Assembly: GCA_014885115.2 (NCBI GenBank)
Contig: WKLE02001724.1
Location: 4,008 to 68,007, forward strand
Length of the DNA: 64,000 nt
Reading direction: 5' to 3'
Source: Asterionellopsis glacialis
Taxonomy: Eukaryota > Bacillariophyta > Plagiogrammaphyceae > Rhaphoneidales > Asterionellopsidaceae
Shown here piece after piece: positions 10,477 through 24,460 of this stretch (position 1 is the first letter of the stretch; every line of letters begins with the position of its first letter). The notes beneath the pieces were generated by a model. That model was not told the origin of the DNA and did no database searches. It worked only from the letters and a program-made list of their open reading frames with translations. The position numbers were made by a program, and so were the translations under genes.

Positions 10477-11226
10477 ATCATTCTTTGGATGATTCATTAG
10501 TTTATGATACATCCATTCAGTTTTCAAGGCATCGTATCCACCCATATGTAACGCACGGTATAACACAACACCCACCAAGGCTATGCCATATCCTTGATAC
10601 AAACCACGTATACCATCTGCTTGCCATGTTTGAACAAAGACATCTCTCATACCATTCGGATACAATCGTGTATTGGAGGCTGTGTTACCGACATCTAGAG
10701 CTAATCGTGTTCGTAAAAATTCAATGGGGTACAAGACGGTTGTGGTGGTTCCTCCTGCCAACCCACCCGATATAAAACTAGACCAGAGTGATCTACGCTT
10801 TTTACGCAACGTCATGGTCCGGGTCGATGGCCATTTCATGGTTTGTTCTATTAATATTTTATGAACGGCAGCTTTATAGACATCCATGAGCATGAAATTA
10901 ATGGCTGATGTTCCACCCTGTCGTAGGACATTGGGAACATTACCTCTCCAAAAGGCAAATAATCCTTGTTCTTGATAAATGGTAGATGCAATTTGAAATG
11001 CATTTTTATTCTTGTATAATTGTTTTAAATTGGTATTATTATTAGTATTGGAAGAAGAAGATGGTTTCATTTGTGGTTCTTTCAAGGACGATTGTAATTG
11101 TAATACTAATTTGACACGTTCAATAGGTGCGACTGCCGTCTTGGCAAATGCACCGGCACAAGCACCCGCCAAGGCATCCTTCCATGTTGTTGTTTTCGTT
11201 GATGAGGACGATGATGAGGATTCCAT
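10138..11226 (-). CDS. Mitochondrial ADP/ATP carrier
   Basis: Three-repeat mitochondrial carrier of about 362 residues that exchanges cytosolic ADP for matrix ATP. The three Px[DE]xx[KR] signatures are PIERVK, PIEFLR and PIDSIR. The third is followed by RRRLMM, close to the RRRMMM hallmark of ADP/ATP carriers. WRGNVPNVLRQGGTSAINF also matches the family. Low-complexity Ser and Thr tracts sit at the N-terminus, in the loop after repeat 1 and between repeats 2 and 3 (a run of ten Thr). I chose the ATG at 11226-11224 (MESSSS…); an in-frame ATG at 11265 would add 13 residues. Intronless. Confidence 0.88.
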
Positions 11227-11290
11227 ATTGACAACGAAAAAAAAATGATTGTGTAAAACTGACAATGATAGTTATTGTGGCTGTGTCAGT

Positions 11291-11316
11291 CGGCAATGCA
11301 ATGCAATGCAATGCCG
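11291..11316. repeat. (AATGC)4 tandem repeat with palindromic ends
   Basis: Four AATGC units bounded by CGGC at the start and GCCG at the end. Confidence 0.7.
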
Positions 11317-11661
11317 TTGTCAAGTTTGTTCTACTCGAATGCAATTGAGTGTGTAAGAAACAAATCCTTGTCAGTATAATTGTGATCTTATGGACGATAA
11401 ATGATGACAACTCAATTACGAACAAGACAAAGACAACTATAATACCATTGTCTTTTTTTTTTTTACTTTTATTTCCATAAACTCCGCCAGCTGAGAAAAT
11501 CTTGGAAAGTTTTTTTTTTTTCTGTGTTTTCGTCTTTCTGTTTTTTTTTTATAATAATACATTCGCCAGTGAGCTGTTTGTGTGGTTTGTCATGATGTGT
11601 CATGTTGTTTACCTGTAGGGGACAAAGGAGGAGAAAGTAATTGATTCTGAATTTATGAAAG

Positions 11662-11669
11662 TGACGTCA
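11662..11669. promoter_or_regulatory. CRE-like palindrome TGACGTCA
   Basis: Perfect 8-base bZIP-type site in a divergent promoter. In diatoms TGACGT elements mediate CO2/cAMP-responsive transcription; use at this site is inference. Confidence 0.4.
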
Positions 11670-12327
11670 TCGTGTAGAATTAAAATTGGCAAGGTACGTA
11701 CTACCATGTATGCCACCTTTACCAATTTAACGTTTTTTAACGGGTCTTGCATGACTGAAAATTCGAAACCCTCACCCTAACAATTTTACTGCAATGAGTA
11801 GCAAGACAAAGAAAAACCAAAAAAAGAAAAACACAAGAAAAAAAAACTCAACCCCGAAATCCTAGGGTGCATGGAATTGTGTAAAAGAGAAGCCAAGGTT
11901 GAATTGGATATGATAAAAAAAAGATAAATTATTCAATATTGAATTACAATGAACCTATTATTTCACCTGATGCTTTCAACATCAAACCCGCTGCCGCTCT
12001 TTTGCAAAAAGATCGAAACACACACATAATCAACATCAACCTATCTAGCAACAATATCCTTATCATTGCTTACCAGGTGTTTCCATTTCTGTGCAAGAGC
12101 CCCCTTTTCTTTCCTTTCATCTTCTATTTGATAGAATCGCAGAACGATATAGAATACAAAATCTCATTTTTCTGCTGCCCCATTCTTGAAATTCTTTTTG
12201 AGACAATCAAAAGTTCTGTTGGATTATTGGAAAGAGTAGACGAATAGTACAGATTCAAAAAGAAGAAGATATAAAGTGAACAAATACAAGTGAATCAAAA
12301 AATACATAGTGCTTCCATAGTACAATC

Positions 12328-13770
12328 ATGGGTGCAAATCAATCAACAACCACGACAACCACTACCACACCTCCTGTACTTGCTGGAATGGGTGGGATGG
12401 GTGGATTTACAACAACAGTGGTATCCACCACGTCTGGCAATATGACGGGGAATGATCTTGCCTTTGAAGCAGAAACTCAACATATATCTCAAAATTTACA
12501 GAATTATAAAGCTATACATCGGAACGTACCAGGATCTGGACGAATGATGAAAACCTATACTCTACAACATCAAGAAAAGGGTTCCTTGGCAGTTGTCAAA
12601 ACTACATGGATTCAATCCAAACCAATAAGTGCTTCTACCAAAATAACCACTACAGCTGCTACCGTTGCTGTACAACCACAAACTAATATGGATTCCAATG
12701 GGGATAATGAAAATGATCTAAATTCTGTTACTGCCAAAACAGCATCATCATCATCATTACCAACCTCATCATCAACAACTTCGACGACACCCACTACAGC
12801 AACATCATCATCCTTGATACCATCCACGAAAAAAACATTTGACATTATACGTGATGAAATTCAAGAATTAAAACGTATTAAAAAGGCAGTGGGAAATCAT
12901 CCACATGTGGCACCCTTTATGTATTGGAGAGTCGTATCCGACGAGGACACCACGATCACAGGTGGTGGTGGTGGTGGTCTTGGTGGTGGTACCACCACAC
13001 CCATACCTCCCACACCCATCTACTTGTTACGATCCCATGTGTATACTACCTTATCCGATCGACTTGCCTCACGTCCATTTTTACATCATGTTGAAAAATT
13101 ATGGATTACCTACCAATTATTAGAGACATTGGATTATATGCATTCTCACCAAGTTGTCCATGGCTTTTTAACCACAGAGAATGTAGGATTAACCTCTTGG
13201 AATTGGGTAGTTCTGTTGGATATATCCAGTTACAAATCTGTATCCAACCTACCCAATGACGATCCAAGTGATTATTTATATTACTTTCAAGAACAACAAT
13301 CACATAATCAACGTAATGATACCATGATGGGTGGTGGTGCTGGTGGGAGTGGAGGAGGAGGAGGAACCTCCGGTGAGGGTAGTGGTCGTACCAGTGGTGG
13401 TGGTGAATCCAAAGAAAAAAGATGTTATTTAGCACCAGAACGTTTCCGTCCACGTCATTCTTCGTCTTCATCATCATCATCTTCTTCCACAGTATCTACC
13501 ACGACTAGACTTGAACCATCCTCGGATATATTCTCCTTGGGGTGTGTCTTGATGGAAACATTTTTAAATGGTGAACGATCAATGGATTTAGGTGATTTAA
13601 TGGAATACCGTCAAGCCAGAGAATTAACGTCCACCTTGCAAAACAAATTAAATAAAATTGAATCATCTGCCATACGTGCAGCATGTCGTCATATGTTACA
13701 TTTAAATCCAACTGATCGATTACAAGCCTATGAATACTTGGAACGGTTATGTCGAAGTACTCCAGGACCT

Positions 13771-13801
<31 letters not shown>

Positions 13802-16800
13802 GTGAACAATCATCACCACCACAATCGCAACAACAGCCAAGTCCACCAGCCATGCCATCTACCTTTAAAGATATATTTGATCCATTATTTCTAAGCATAA
13901 CACGTGATGCTATTACACCTGATGGAAGAATGGCAATTTGTGCTGCATCGTATTCAAAAGTCATACAGCATACAGTGGGAATTCATGATATGGAAGGTGA
14001 AGACTACTTTACGAGAGTATTGGGTATGAAGGAACAACACGGAAAAGATAGTGATAAAAACAAGACTAATAAAAAGACACAAATATCGGAATCGAAAAAT
14101 GAAGAAAAGAAACATGACGACAACGACGACGACGAAAATGATGATAACGATAACAAAAGTGCTAACAATGCTGAGTTCGAAAATTTAGTAGCCGAAACAG
14201 AAGCATTGTTACAAAAATTAGAAACAATGAATTTAGACGATTGTGATATGGACACATCCATATGGCCATCGTTTGCATCTTCCAACGAGTCAGAGAATCA
14301 TAACACCTCGGAACAAGAAGAACAGAATGCCGACACCAAAAAGCAGACAGAGAAAAAACAAGCGGTTACTAGTACTTCTCCCAAATCAGGTGTTCCAACA
14401 CTATCTGCCACAACTACGCCAAGTTCTCTTTTATTATTCTTACAATTGATTTTGTCAACCATACGACATGTTCAAAGACCATCATCAAAGATAGTGGGGT
14501 TACAATTATTAGAACGACTTGGCAAGTATTCATCGGACGAAGCGAGATTGCAACGGATTGTCCCTACAACGATTGTTTTGTTACAGGATCAAGATCCATT
14601 AGTGCGAGCTGATGCTATCAAGGTCTTAACATCCACTTTGACACGTATTGAAACATTCCCACCATCTGATTCTAAAGTCTTCCCGCAATATATCTTGAAA
14701 CGGGTGACTCATTTGATTACGGACCCTTCTCTGGTAGTACGTGTTGCCTTTTCGGAATGTATCCCAAGATTGGCAGAAACATCGAATCGATTCTTGGACA
14801 TTAGTCATGCTGTACGCCTGTATGAAGCTGTTGGAGGTGGTGGCGGAGGAGGAGGAGGCGGTAGTGCAGCCAGTGGTAATGCTACGAGCATTGCAGGAGG
14901 GAATGCTGCAATCAGTGATGATAGTTTGAATGATTCAGCTAGTAGTGTTTTTGGTGATGACGTGACAAAATTGTTAGACGGTAATAGAAAAGCAACGCCA
15001 GCAGCGGCAGGTACCACAATTGCACCACCCTCTGAAAGCAAGGGTAAAGTCAGTGATTCTTCAGATTTGATATTGCAACCACCGAAAGAGAGGAAGAACA
15101 CCATGCCTGCATCTGTTAGTCGAACTTTGATCAATAGTACCTACGATGCTGAGCTGGCATCCCTGCGTGAAATTGTGTCACGATGGGTCATTCATATTAC
15201 AACAGATCAATCAGAACAGTCTTCTCCACCCAAAATAGGACTACTCCGTGAGCTTGCAAGATTATGCAACTTTTTTGGACGTGAGGGGGCAATCTCTTTT
15301 ATCCTGCCACAGATACTAACATTTTTGAATGATAGACGTGATTGGCAACTTCGTGCAGGACTCTTTGAGCACTTACCTGCATTGTGCTACATTATTGGGA
15401 GGGCAGCCACTGAACACTTTGTCTTTCCACTCTTGGAAACAGCACTTGTGGATGGAGAGGAACAAGTGATGAGTCATGCCCTCTACTGCCTCTCCTCGTT
15501 GGTAGAAATGGGATTGCTCTCTCGGGCCGTTCTTGTCGGCACTCCTCTACATTCTTTGCCTTCTATACCAGATGATTCGAAAGGGCGCCAGTTTTTTAAA
15601 AGGTGAGTTGGAGATTTGTTTTGCCTTTCGCCATTACTTCATTGGTTGTTTCTCTGGAAACTTTGCTAACAGCACACATCACTATAGCGGTGGGATGTTT
15701 GAAAAATATGCACCGCTTCTTCTTTACCCAAGCACAGACGTTCGTCGCGGTGCTATTGCTCTAACAAATGCTGCCGCGAGAAAGTTTGGTTTTCCAGATA
15801 GGGACGTATTCTTAGTACCACTTTTACGCCCATATCTACGTTTTGAACCCTCGACGCATCATTTGACGGTAAGATTATTTCTGACAGACATTTTATTAGT
15901 TGCCTTTTCATGATCATCAATATCTGACAAATTATGTGCTTTCCATCCTTTTCGCTTTCGCACTAGACACCAGAAGGGCTAGCTCAGTGTTTGGTGCCAC
16001 CGTGGACAAGGGCAATGCTACGTGAAGAATTAGAGCACCTGTCATCACAACAGAGTTTCTCACCAACAGCTGGTAAATGGACATCGATTGGTATTGATGT
16101 AAAAGATGGATTAGGAAGTACTGCCGATGAGAACCAGAACTCAAAAAGAGCGCGAGATGGAGGCATGACCCTAGATGCTTCTTCCAGTGCTAACCAGCAA
16201 AGTACAAGATTGGATTTGTTTTCACAAGAAAAGAATGCAATGGTAAGATTCTGCACATTTTTTTCTTACCGGTTCATAAAATTGTATGCCATTTAATATT
16301 TGCTTTTTGTTCTTAACCTGATTGTATACTAGGAATCTCATGTGGACCAAGTTCTTGGTTATCTAAGGATGTTGGCAAGGAGTCAGAAACGTCTCTTGGA
16401 CTATCGTGCAGACCGTTTTGTGTCTCATCGCCAACTAGCAAGTGCTATCGAGGCATCCTTGAAATTGGCGCAACACATCAAATTTCCAAACCAGAAGTAT
16501 GTGGAACTGATTGCAAGTCCAATTCCAGCATGGTATACCGAACTGAGAGAGATGTCATTGAACGACAGAAGTTGCTGTTCTGAATCCACGGCAATTAGAT
16601 CAGTAGCGTCTTTGAGTAAAGGTACGTCGTTTGTTTTTGCTTCCTATCCTTTGCTTCAAACCATCGTTTCTAAAGTTCGAACACTTTTTTATTTGGAAAA
16701 CAGTTTATGGACTTTCTCTCATGCATGCTACTGTAGATGATCCAAAAGCACCTATCGTCGACACTCCCGAAATCAAGGAGCTTGATATGATTAGAGACGA

Positions 16801-18690
16801 CGTTCAAATGACTGCCCATGAAAGCAAAGCCATGCTTGTAGCAGAAGAGGTAAGTTCTTTATCTTTTTTCTGTCATTTTGATAGATATTACAGTTGCCAT
16901 TATAGACAAGAAAACTGACATGCTTTTTCTTTGTGGTGGCTTCTATCAGTCAAAATCTATAGAAAGGGCGTGCATTGGTGAATGGGGTCCAGAGGCAAGT
17001 CTCGACCCATTGAATGTCGATACATCATTACTAGTGGCAAAATTGAAGGGTCTAAAGGTACCGCCTCTTCCACCTCAGCTGGGGGCGCTTCGAGCTCGTG
17101 CTGACCAATCTCCTGCACAGCAACGGTCTCCAGCATTGCAACGAGATACGCAGTCAGAGCGTCCTTTGGAAATGGAGTGGAGACCAAAGACAGATGCACT
17201 TGTTGCAAGCAGTATCCCTACCTCTGGTCACTCAGCTCCAGTAGCTCGTCTTGCTGTTGCCAAAGATCAAAGCTTTTTCGTTTCGGGGAGTCATGATGGG
17301 ACCTGCCGGGTTTGGGAGTTGAGACAAGTAGAAAACTCAAATGGTATTCTAAAAAGTAGTCTAACATATTCAGGGCACTCACAAAGTGATGGTGGAGCAT
17401 ACCCTCGAATCAATGATGTCGCCATTGTTGAAAATAGCAATTCTGTAGTTTCTGGAGCCAGTGATGGCAGCGTTCACGTCTGGAGAGTTGGTGTGGTTTC
17501 TACAAGCAAACAGGCCCCAGAAAGTCCTTCTTCAGCTGTCTTAGGGTACGTCCAAGCATCACTGGTGCTTCAGTGTAACATTGCATATTGGACATATATC
17601 AATTGTCTTATACTTACCATTTGATTTGCTCTTTTCCCTATGCCTTTGATTATTACGTTTTGTTAACAGCTATGATAGGTCACGTGTTTCAGGAAGTAGT
17701 GCCGTTCGGAACATCGATAGCAAAGAAGGAGAAATTCTTGCTGTGTCTCATTTCAATTCACCATCCGCTAGTGTGGTCGCATTTGCTACTCAAAAGGGGT
17801 GTGTTCATACGTGGGACTTACGGTGCGCACGAGAACCATTTATATTGAAACATAGGCCTGATCTTGGTTATTTAACCAGTATGGCATTGGGCAATGATCG
17901 TCATTGGATGATAACAGGTACCAATCGGGGTTTCATGTCTCTGTGGGACATCCGTTTCCAGAAAACGGTCAAACTTTGGCAACACAGTAGTGCTGCTCCT
18001 GTCAACCGATTAGGTGCATGGTTCGGTAGTCTCCCTCGTGGCCATACAGTATCGAACAATGATACCAAACCTTACATGTTTGCTGCTTGCGGTCCAAATG
18101 AATGTTCCATGTTTGATATTATAGATAGCTCTTGTCGACAATGCTTCCGAGTTTTGGATCCAAGCACTGGATATATGGACCCATCTGCCATGACATTGCC
18201 CTCTCTTGAAGATATTCCAATTGCACGTAGTCATACCTTCGGACGACAAAACCAAAACAAACGGTACTGGAGTGATGAGTATGTCTCAACCGGCGGGTTG
18301 ACACTCAAACCACGCATCACCGGAATGGTAGGAAGTATCAATGGGAGAGACCCTAGAGACTATTTGATTACGGGTGGCAGTGATTGTGTCATTCGATATT
18401 TTGACTTTGTCTCGCCAAACAAGTGTTACACTGTCAGTGGAGGACAACAACGCCCATCATTTGAACGGGTTGACTTTGAGGGTCAAGGACGTCTGATCAC
18501 TTGCCGTGATAACCCAGCATTAAGACTTAGGGAGATGGAAAGTGCCCGTCACCCACATCGCCTACAACAAGGCATTTGCCGACCTGATACCAAACACAAT
18601 GATGCAATCACAGATATTAAAATGGTAAAATATCCCATGAGGGCTCTAATTAGTTGTTCTAACGACGGGGCAATCAAAATCTTCAGATAA
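12328..18690 (+). CDS. VPS15: VPS15 (PI3-kinase regulatory subunit p150), seven exons
   Basis: Exons: 12328-15602, 15688-15868, 15967-16242, 16333-16621, 16737-16849, 16950-17545, 17670-18690, all with GT-AG borders; about 1916 residues. VPS15 anchors and regulates the class III PI3-kinase VPS34 in autophagy and endosomal sorting. MGANQS is a fitting N-myristoylation signal. A kinase-like domain follows, with AVVK as the ATP lysine and the VPS15-typical TSWNWVVLLD and CYLAPERF. HEAT-like repeats occupy ~700-1250 and WD40 repeats the C-terminus (SGSHDGTCRVWELRQ, SGASDGSVHVWRV). The catalytic loop reads HGFLTTEN at residues 278-285 where human VPS15 has HGDIKTEN, so the catalytic Asp is Phe, and DFG is DIS: a probable pseudokinase. 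Long Gly, Ser and Thr tracts interrupt the kinase and HEAT parts. Confidence 0.9.
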
Positions 18691-18727
18691 TATATGAACA
18701 CACGCAGAGCAGCAAATCTCTACTCTA

Positions 18728-18803
18728 NNNNNNNNNNNNNNNNNNNNNNNNNNNNNNNNNNNNNNNNNNNNNNNNNNNNNNNNNNNNNNNNNNNNNNNNN
18801 NNN
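18728..18803. other. Assembly gap (76 N)
   Basis: Run of N between the convergent VPS15 and HFM1 genes. It hides the C-terminus and stop codon of HFM1; real length is unknown. Confidence 1.
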
Positions 18804-21800
18804 CCAAAGTTAGTAGCTTCCATTACATAGCTGCCTTGTTGAGGAGCATGGTTGCTTAAAAATGGCGGTACTATCTCAATGCTTGGATTGTAAGTTGGAA
18901 CTTCTGGTGGCCATTCGGATGCGTCTTGAAAGTTCGTTGTGTTGCACTCCATATCTGGCATCTGTTCTGATTTCTGGGGGAAAGATTCGCTTTGAAATAT
19001 ACCAGTGCAAGCACCATTGACACCATGGATGGGTGGTGGTGACCAGATGTCAACGGGAGCATCATTGAATTCATTTCTCGTCTGCGATGAAATTGCAATC
19101 TCATTAGGCATACCATCACTATATAGCTGCTGTTCGTGTGACTGATTTTGGATAGTACCGTTGTTTGTCCAATCATTATAGGTTCCTTCGCTTTCCCAGG
19201 AGGTGGAGCCGGAGCTGCACGCCTGCCTTGCTGCAAACGGCTGCTGTTGGTTCTCAACGCGAGAAAAGTGACGACGTTGGCTAGTTTCCGGTCCTCTTGT
19301 AATTCCATCTATGCCCATATCCGAATGGTTCATCGGTAAATTGAATTGTTCAGTAGAAGGTGCACATTGTGACGTTTTGTAATAATCGTGATTTGGTGGG
19401 ATCGGGTGGTTCGCAGCTAAAGAAGTTTGCTGATAGGATTGTAACTCGGTCGCCTTCATATGAAGTAACTGCTGCTCCGGTTGGTTCTGGTTACGGAAAA
19501 AGCGTTTCTTTTTATGAGTTCCTCCCGACTTAAATCGACTGAGTCCATTTTTCATCGGTGTCATCTGATTTTGATATTGCTCACGTGCAGCTGCATTTGC
19601 CTCCCGTAATGCCGAATACGCCTCAGGTGGGATGATACTGCTTTCTATGCTCTGTTCAGTTACACTCCTCGTGGCATTCAGTTCTAAACTTGATTCGGCA
19701 GAATTAGGGTCATATTTGAATTGAGCGAAGGGGTTGTCTTTTTTATTGCGGAATGCTCTCTGTTGAAGAGCACCCTGTTCCTTCTTTTCTTTCGTCCATG
19801 CCGTTTGATGGAAGTCTCGTTTCCTATTGCTAGATGGTAACATTTGATTTCGACCTCTGTCATTACGATTAGCGGAACTGAACCTTGATGGCGTTCTATT
19901 GGTGGTAGTCCCATGCTGTCCCATGCGTGGAATAGATGCTGAAGTTGAAGATCCAAATTTAGGCGATGGTGTTACATTATTTGTGGGTCGGCTATTTTTA
20001 GTGCCAGTTTGATTTGAGAATTGGGACGGACGGAAAAAAGGTTGGCGATTTGAAGAGTTTGAATAGCCCCGATTTTGATTTGGCGGCGTTGTTGCCTTAG
20101 TGGCATTCTTCGTTGTAGACAATGGCCTGTTGTTATTCAAACGCAAGTCACTGACACCGTCTACACTATTCTGAAATTCTAAGTGGCGTTTTGCCTTCTC
20201 CTCGTTGGGTGAGGATTTTGATGAGTTCTTTGTTTTCTTGCTCGATGGTAGTGGTAGAGGTGATGTAAAGGCATTCTGTTCTACTTCATCATTGCCGTCT
20301 AAAACTAAAACTTCATCAAGTCCAACGAGATTCGATGTTGCATGGATGTAAACTTTTCCAAAGTGACTCGGGCATGGGATACGGTATTCTCCCGGAGAAC
20401 ATATATTTTGTAAAAACAACAAACTTCCGCCAGCTCGATCAGTGTAAACGGCTAGCGTGTATGTTACTATGCCACCATAATTAGGGCTGTTGCTCTTATT
20501 TTGAATGTCAAGGAAAGAGCCATCCAAGTTCAGCTTTTCGAATGTACATACAATTTCTTTGGGAGTCTTGGATGGACTCTGAGTGTACTCAATATTGGCA
20601 GCCATGGTTAATGTACTTTGTAAGATTCTGGATACAGCTCCTTGTAGCTCTTGACCGAAAGGTGGTTGTCTAGCGGATGCGCGGTTGATAGCATCAGGGG
20701 AAGACTGCAAGACATCCGCAAAGGTTGCAATGCCATTGAATTTGAGTTTAGCTGTACATGATGCTCCTATACCACGAATTTGATTCAAAACTCCATCATG
20801 TGCACCCCACAAACTTGTCGTCAAGGATCTTCGTAACCGCAAACTCTGTAAAGCAACTTGACCGTGCTTACTCCCTTCAGTGCTGAATTCTTCAATAGCA
20901 TTCAGCATCCTTGTGGCATTGTCTACCATAGATGACAGTTCTTGGCGGAGAGTATAATCTTCGAGGTAATGTTGTCCAATCGATGCTTGGAGTAGAACGA
21001 ATGCCTTTTGTTCGGGAGTTTGGACACGTATCTTACTAGGTGGACCACCTTCAAGTTTGTACTTGATCATTTTATGAACTTCATTGAGAAGCTTCTTTTC
21101 ACTTCGTCGCACAGGCCGGTGCAGTCCATCAAAGGCAGACAATGTTTGCAGAATTTGTACCATTGTAGCATCATGCGGTAGGGCTACTATCTTTTGAAAA
21201 CTTGGAAAATCAACCAAATGTTGTGACATAATGGAAGATGCATTCAATGGTGAAACTTCATTGCCATCCAAGAGAATAATTTGATTCTGACTAAGCTGCT
21301 GGAGTGACCTCTTACAGAGGGCCTTTAGAGAGTCGTCTAAGTTGCTTTGATCATTGCCACAATCGACATATCTAGATGGATTACGTTTTGCACACTGATA
21401 AAAGAAAGTACCTTTCATCCAATTGACAGCACTTTCGATATTGGAAACAACACGTTGAGAAATTTCCACGTTCAGTACTTCTGCCAATTTGTTGGATGAT
21501 TTGAGTTGTGATTCAACACTCTCTAACCCACTTGATAACTTTTCATATCGACGCTTTGAAGCATTATCAGTCATTATGACAGCTGTGCCACTTGTATCAA
21601 ATCCTGGTCTTCCAGCACGACCTATCATCTGTAACAATGTGCCTGCATCAATATCTTGATGACCAGCACCTGTTCCTCTCCATGTTTGTGTTCCCTTGAC
21701 AATAACAAGATGAGCTGGTAAATTTACACCCATAGCCAACGTTGATGTTGCTGTCAAGCACATAATCTTCCCACTCGCAAATGCTTGTTCAATCGTTCGT

Positions 21801-24460
21801 CGGTCGTTGACATCAAGTCCTGCATGATGATAGGCAACACCACGAAGGATGCACCTCTGAAGAGCTGTCACTTTAGTCCTACCAGCTACCTCCGTTCGAC
21901 CTTTATTGTTTGAAGATGACCCAATGCCACTAGCAGCTGACAATTCAACGGCCAGAGTCTCAGTTTCACGTTTTGTATGACAAAAAACGATTGTTGGTCG
22001 ACCTTTGGAATACTTTCGTATTATGTTGGGTACCTCGCGAGCTAAATTCTTCCCAAACAGAAATTGATTGCTACTACCACTACTTTTGTTATTGGCATGG
22101 TGACTACCCCCAATATAACCAAATCCAAGAACATGAGTAGTCAATGGTACAGGTCGATAGGATGAATCGAACGAAAATGCTTCATTCGCGTCTAAGAATG
22201 CTGCAACATCCAAGAAGTTAGGTAACGTAGCACTCACAGCTACAATTCTCATATTGGATGCAAAGGCTTTCGGTGTTGTTTGACTAAAGCTTGCGGAGGA
22301 TTGAATTTGACTGGATGTGACGTTGGCTACCATGGTTGTACGCTGAATTGTTTTCATACGACAAATCACAGATTCCAAACAGCATCCTCGACTGGAATCA
22401 CCTAACAAGTGCACTTCATCCATAAGCACTAGCTTCACTGACCCAAAGAGAAAGAAATGTTCCGTCCATCGTCGTGTTAGGGAATCCCACTTTTCGGGTG
22501 TTGTTAGAATCACATGTGAGGATGCAGCCTTTTGAAAAGGATTATTGGATCCATCATCACTATCAGAACGGTCATCATCACCTGTAATGAGAGAACATCG
22601 AATACCTAATTTCATGTTGGTAAACCGACGAGACCAATCTCTATATCGCTCTTCACACAATGCCTTGGATGGGGCCATGTACAATATTTTCTTTTGATTC
22701 GAGACAGGACATGACATTGAGGTACCATTAGTCCTACTATTCGTACCTTGGAATATTCTGGTCATGGCCATTTCAAAAATTGTCGTTTTACCAGCACCTG
22801 TAGGTGCACTGACTACGATGTTATCATCCGATTCGACAACCTTATGGGCCAATTCAGATTGCATGGCATTCAATTCTTGAAACTTACTACCCTGCCATAA
22901 GCGACGTATGATAGGATTCGGAAATACTTGTTGTAAAGGTGTCTTTCGGCGAAGATTATTTGGGCGATTTTGAAGTGTTAGAATGTTAAGAGTTGGATCA
23001 GACTGTAGATGCTGCTGTTGAGGTGATGGGAGCAAGATTGATTCACCAAGTTGATGTGGATGAACTTCGGGTTGTCTTTTGCTGCTACATACCGTGATAT
23101 CCTCTTCTTGTCTGTTTGAATAGTCATCTTGAGGATCCATGCCTATGTTATTTGCATTCATATCAGTAGCATCTACCTGTGATGACTTGACAAGGGTGTC
23201 ATTACTGCGACCTTTAAGTTCTTTGTTATTCTCGTACCCTTGCTGTCTTGACTCACTTTTAGAGTGATGACTAACACTTGTGGGGTTGTGAGTATTTGGT
23301 TTGGTGTGCCTTGGTGCTAAGTATGGGTTTTTGGTCATTACAGCAGGTTTCGACGACGTGGACATATGATCTTGTGTCTTTGGAATAGATTCGTCTTGAT
23401 TGGTTTTAGTCAAATCAACCATAAATTGTGTGGTAGTATTCACGGAAGAAGCCGCAGTAGTTGACACCTGTTTGAAGCTCATCTTTTTCTTGGATGGCGA
23501 TGGTTGAGGAGTCAATAAGGAAGACGAGGACGAAGAAGATGATGAGAAAGGTCGTGGCGATGATGGCAATGGTGTTGGCGATAATTCAATTTCTTCGTCC
23601 TTTTCTGGTGGAATCGGTAAAAGATCTGTTTCGTAGTCTTCAAATGTAAATGGTGATTCTTCATCGTGATTATCATCATCATCATCATTCCATGGTTGTT
23701 CATGATTCATGTCTGCATTCTTTGATAATATTACTGGCTCATTGCTCTCTTTTGAACCAACAGCAATGTTTCTGCGTCTTAATGAAGTAGAAGAAGATGT
23801 CTTGGTAGGAGTCAACACAGGTAGAGAAGAGTCCTTGGAAAGTATCTTTTGTATACTGCTATCTTTTTTCCTATCTCCATTGTGACGACCGCAGGTTCTT
23901 TCTTCTTTTTGTTCTTCTTTTTGTAATTGCAATGATATGGAACGTGGTTTCATTCCATGTTGATTATTCGTATGGTGCTTGAAAGTAGACGTAACGGTAT
24001 TGCTTTTAGAAACGCGTTCCACCACCTTTGTCTTCCTGTCTTTATAGATTTCCTTGTCCAATGACAATTTTGTAGGAGACGTTACAGAAGAATCATCATC
24101 ATTGTCCATGTTGCCATTACTCGAACACGATGAGGAAGAACATGATGACGAAGAACAAGACGATGATGATGACGACGACGACGATGATGAAAGATCCATG
24201 GCAGTTGAATTCCACAATGGTTGCTGTTGTGGTGGAGTTTTATGGTTTTGTTGAAATGATGGAACGCTACTGTGCGATGCCATGTTTCTGGCATGATATT
24301 TTCCACCATCCTTGTGATTCCAAGCAAAAGATGAAAAATCACTCTTATTTTCGGTTGTTCTTCTTGGATCTCGTGGAACCATGGTCATGGAATCAGGAGG
24401 CAATGGTGTTCTTTTCATCGGTGTCGATGAAGATGCCGAAAGTTCTTCAATGTCCACCAT
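18804..24460 (-). CDS. HFM1: HFM1/MER3 meiotic DNA helicase, 3' end in assembly gap
   Basis: About 1885 residues visible without introns. HFM1/MER3 is a Ski2-like superfamily-2 helicase that promotes crossover formation in meiosis. Residues ~1-510 are low-complexity (Ser tracts, acidic runs). The helicase core has motif I APTGAGKTT (~555), motif II DEVH in VLMDEVHLLGD (~685), SATLPN (~745) and motif VI QMIGRAGRPGFD (~945). A Sec63/Brl-type region follows (~1110-1400; LWGAHDGVLNQIRGIG is its helix-hairpin-helix area). The last ~480 residues are Asn/Gln/Ser-rich. DEVH, and the lack of a second cassette, separate it from Brr2 and ASCC3. The start at 24460 (MVDIEEL) is the first ATG of the frame. 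The gene implies meiotic competence of the organism. Confidence 0.88.

Larger units (their letters stand above)
11227..12327. promoter_or_regulatory. Divergent promoter region, carrier and VPS15
   Basis: About 1.1 kb between divergent start codons. It contains long T and A tracts, a pentamer repeat at 11291-11316 and one perfect TGACGTCA at 11662-11669. A 102-codon ORF at 11939-12247 looks like 5' leader rather than a gene. Confidence 0.5.

Noticed and set aside
10353..10775. 140-codon plus ORF with Leu run
   Set aside because: Antisense of the ADP/ATP carrier; the Leu run is the complement of its Thr tract.
16906..16949. Alternative VPS15 exon-6 acceptor TATAG at 16905
   Set aside because: It would put the exon in a frame that stops after about 18 codons; the CAG at 16949 keeps the conserved WD40 frame.
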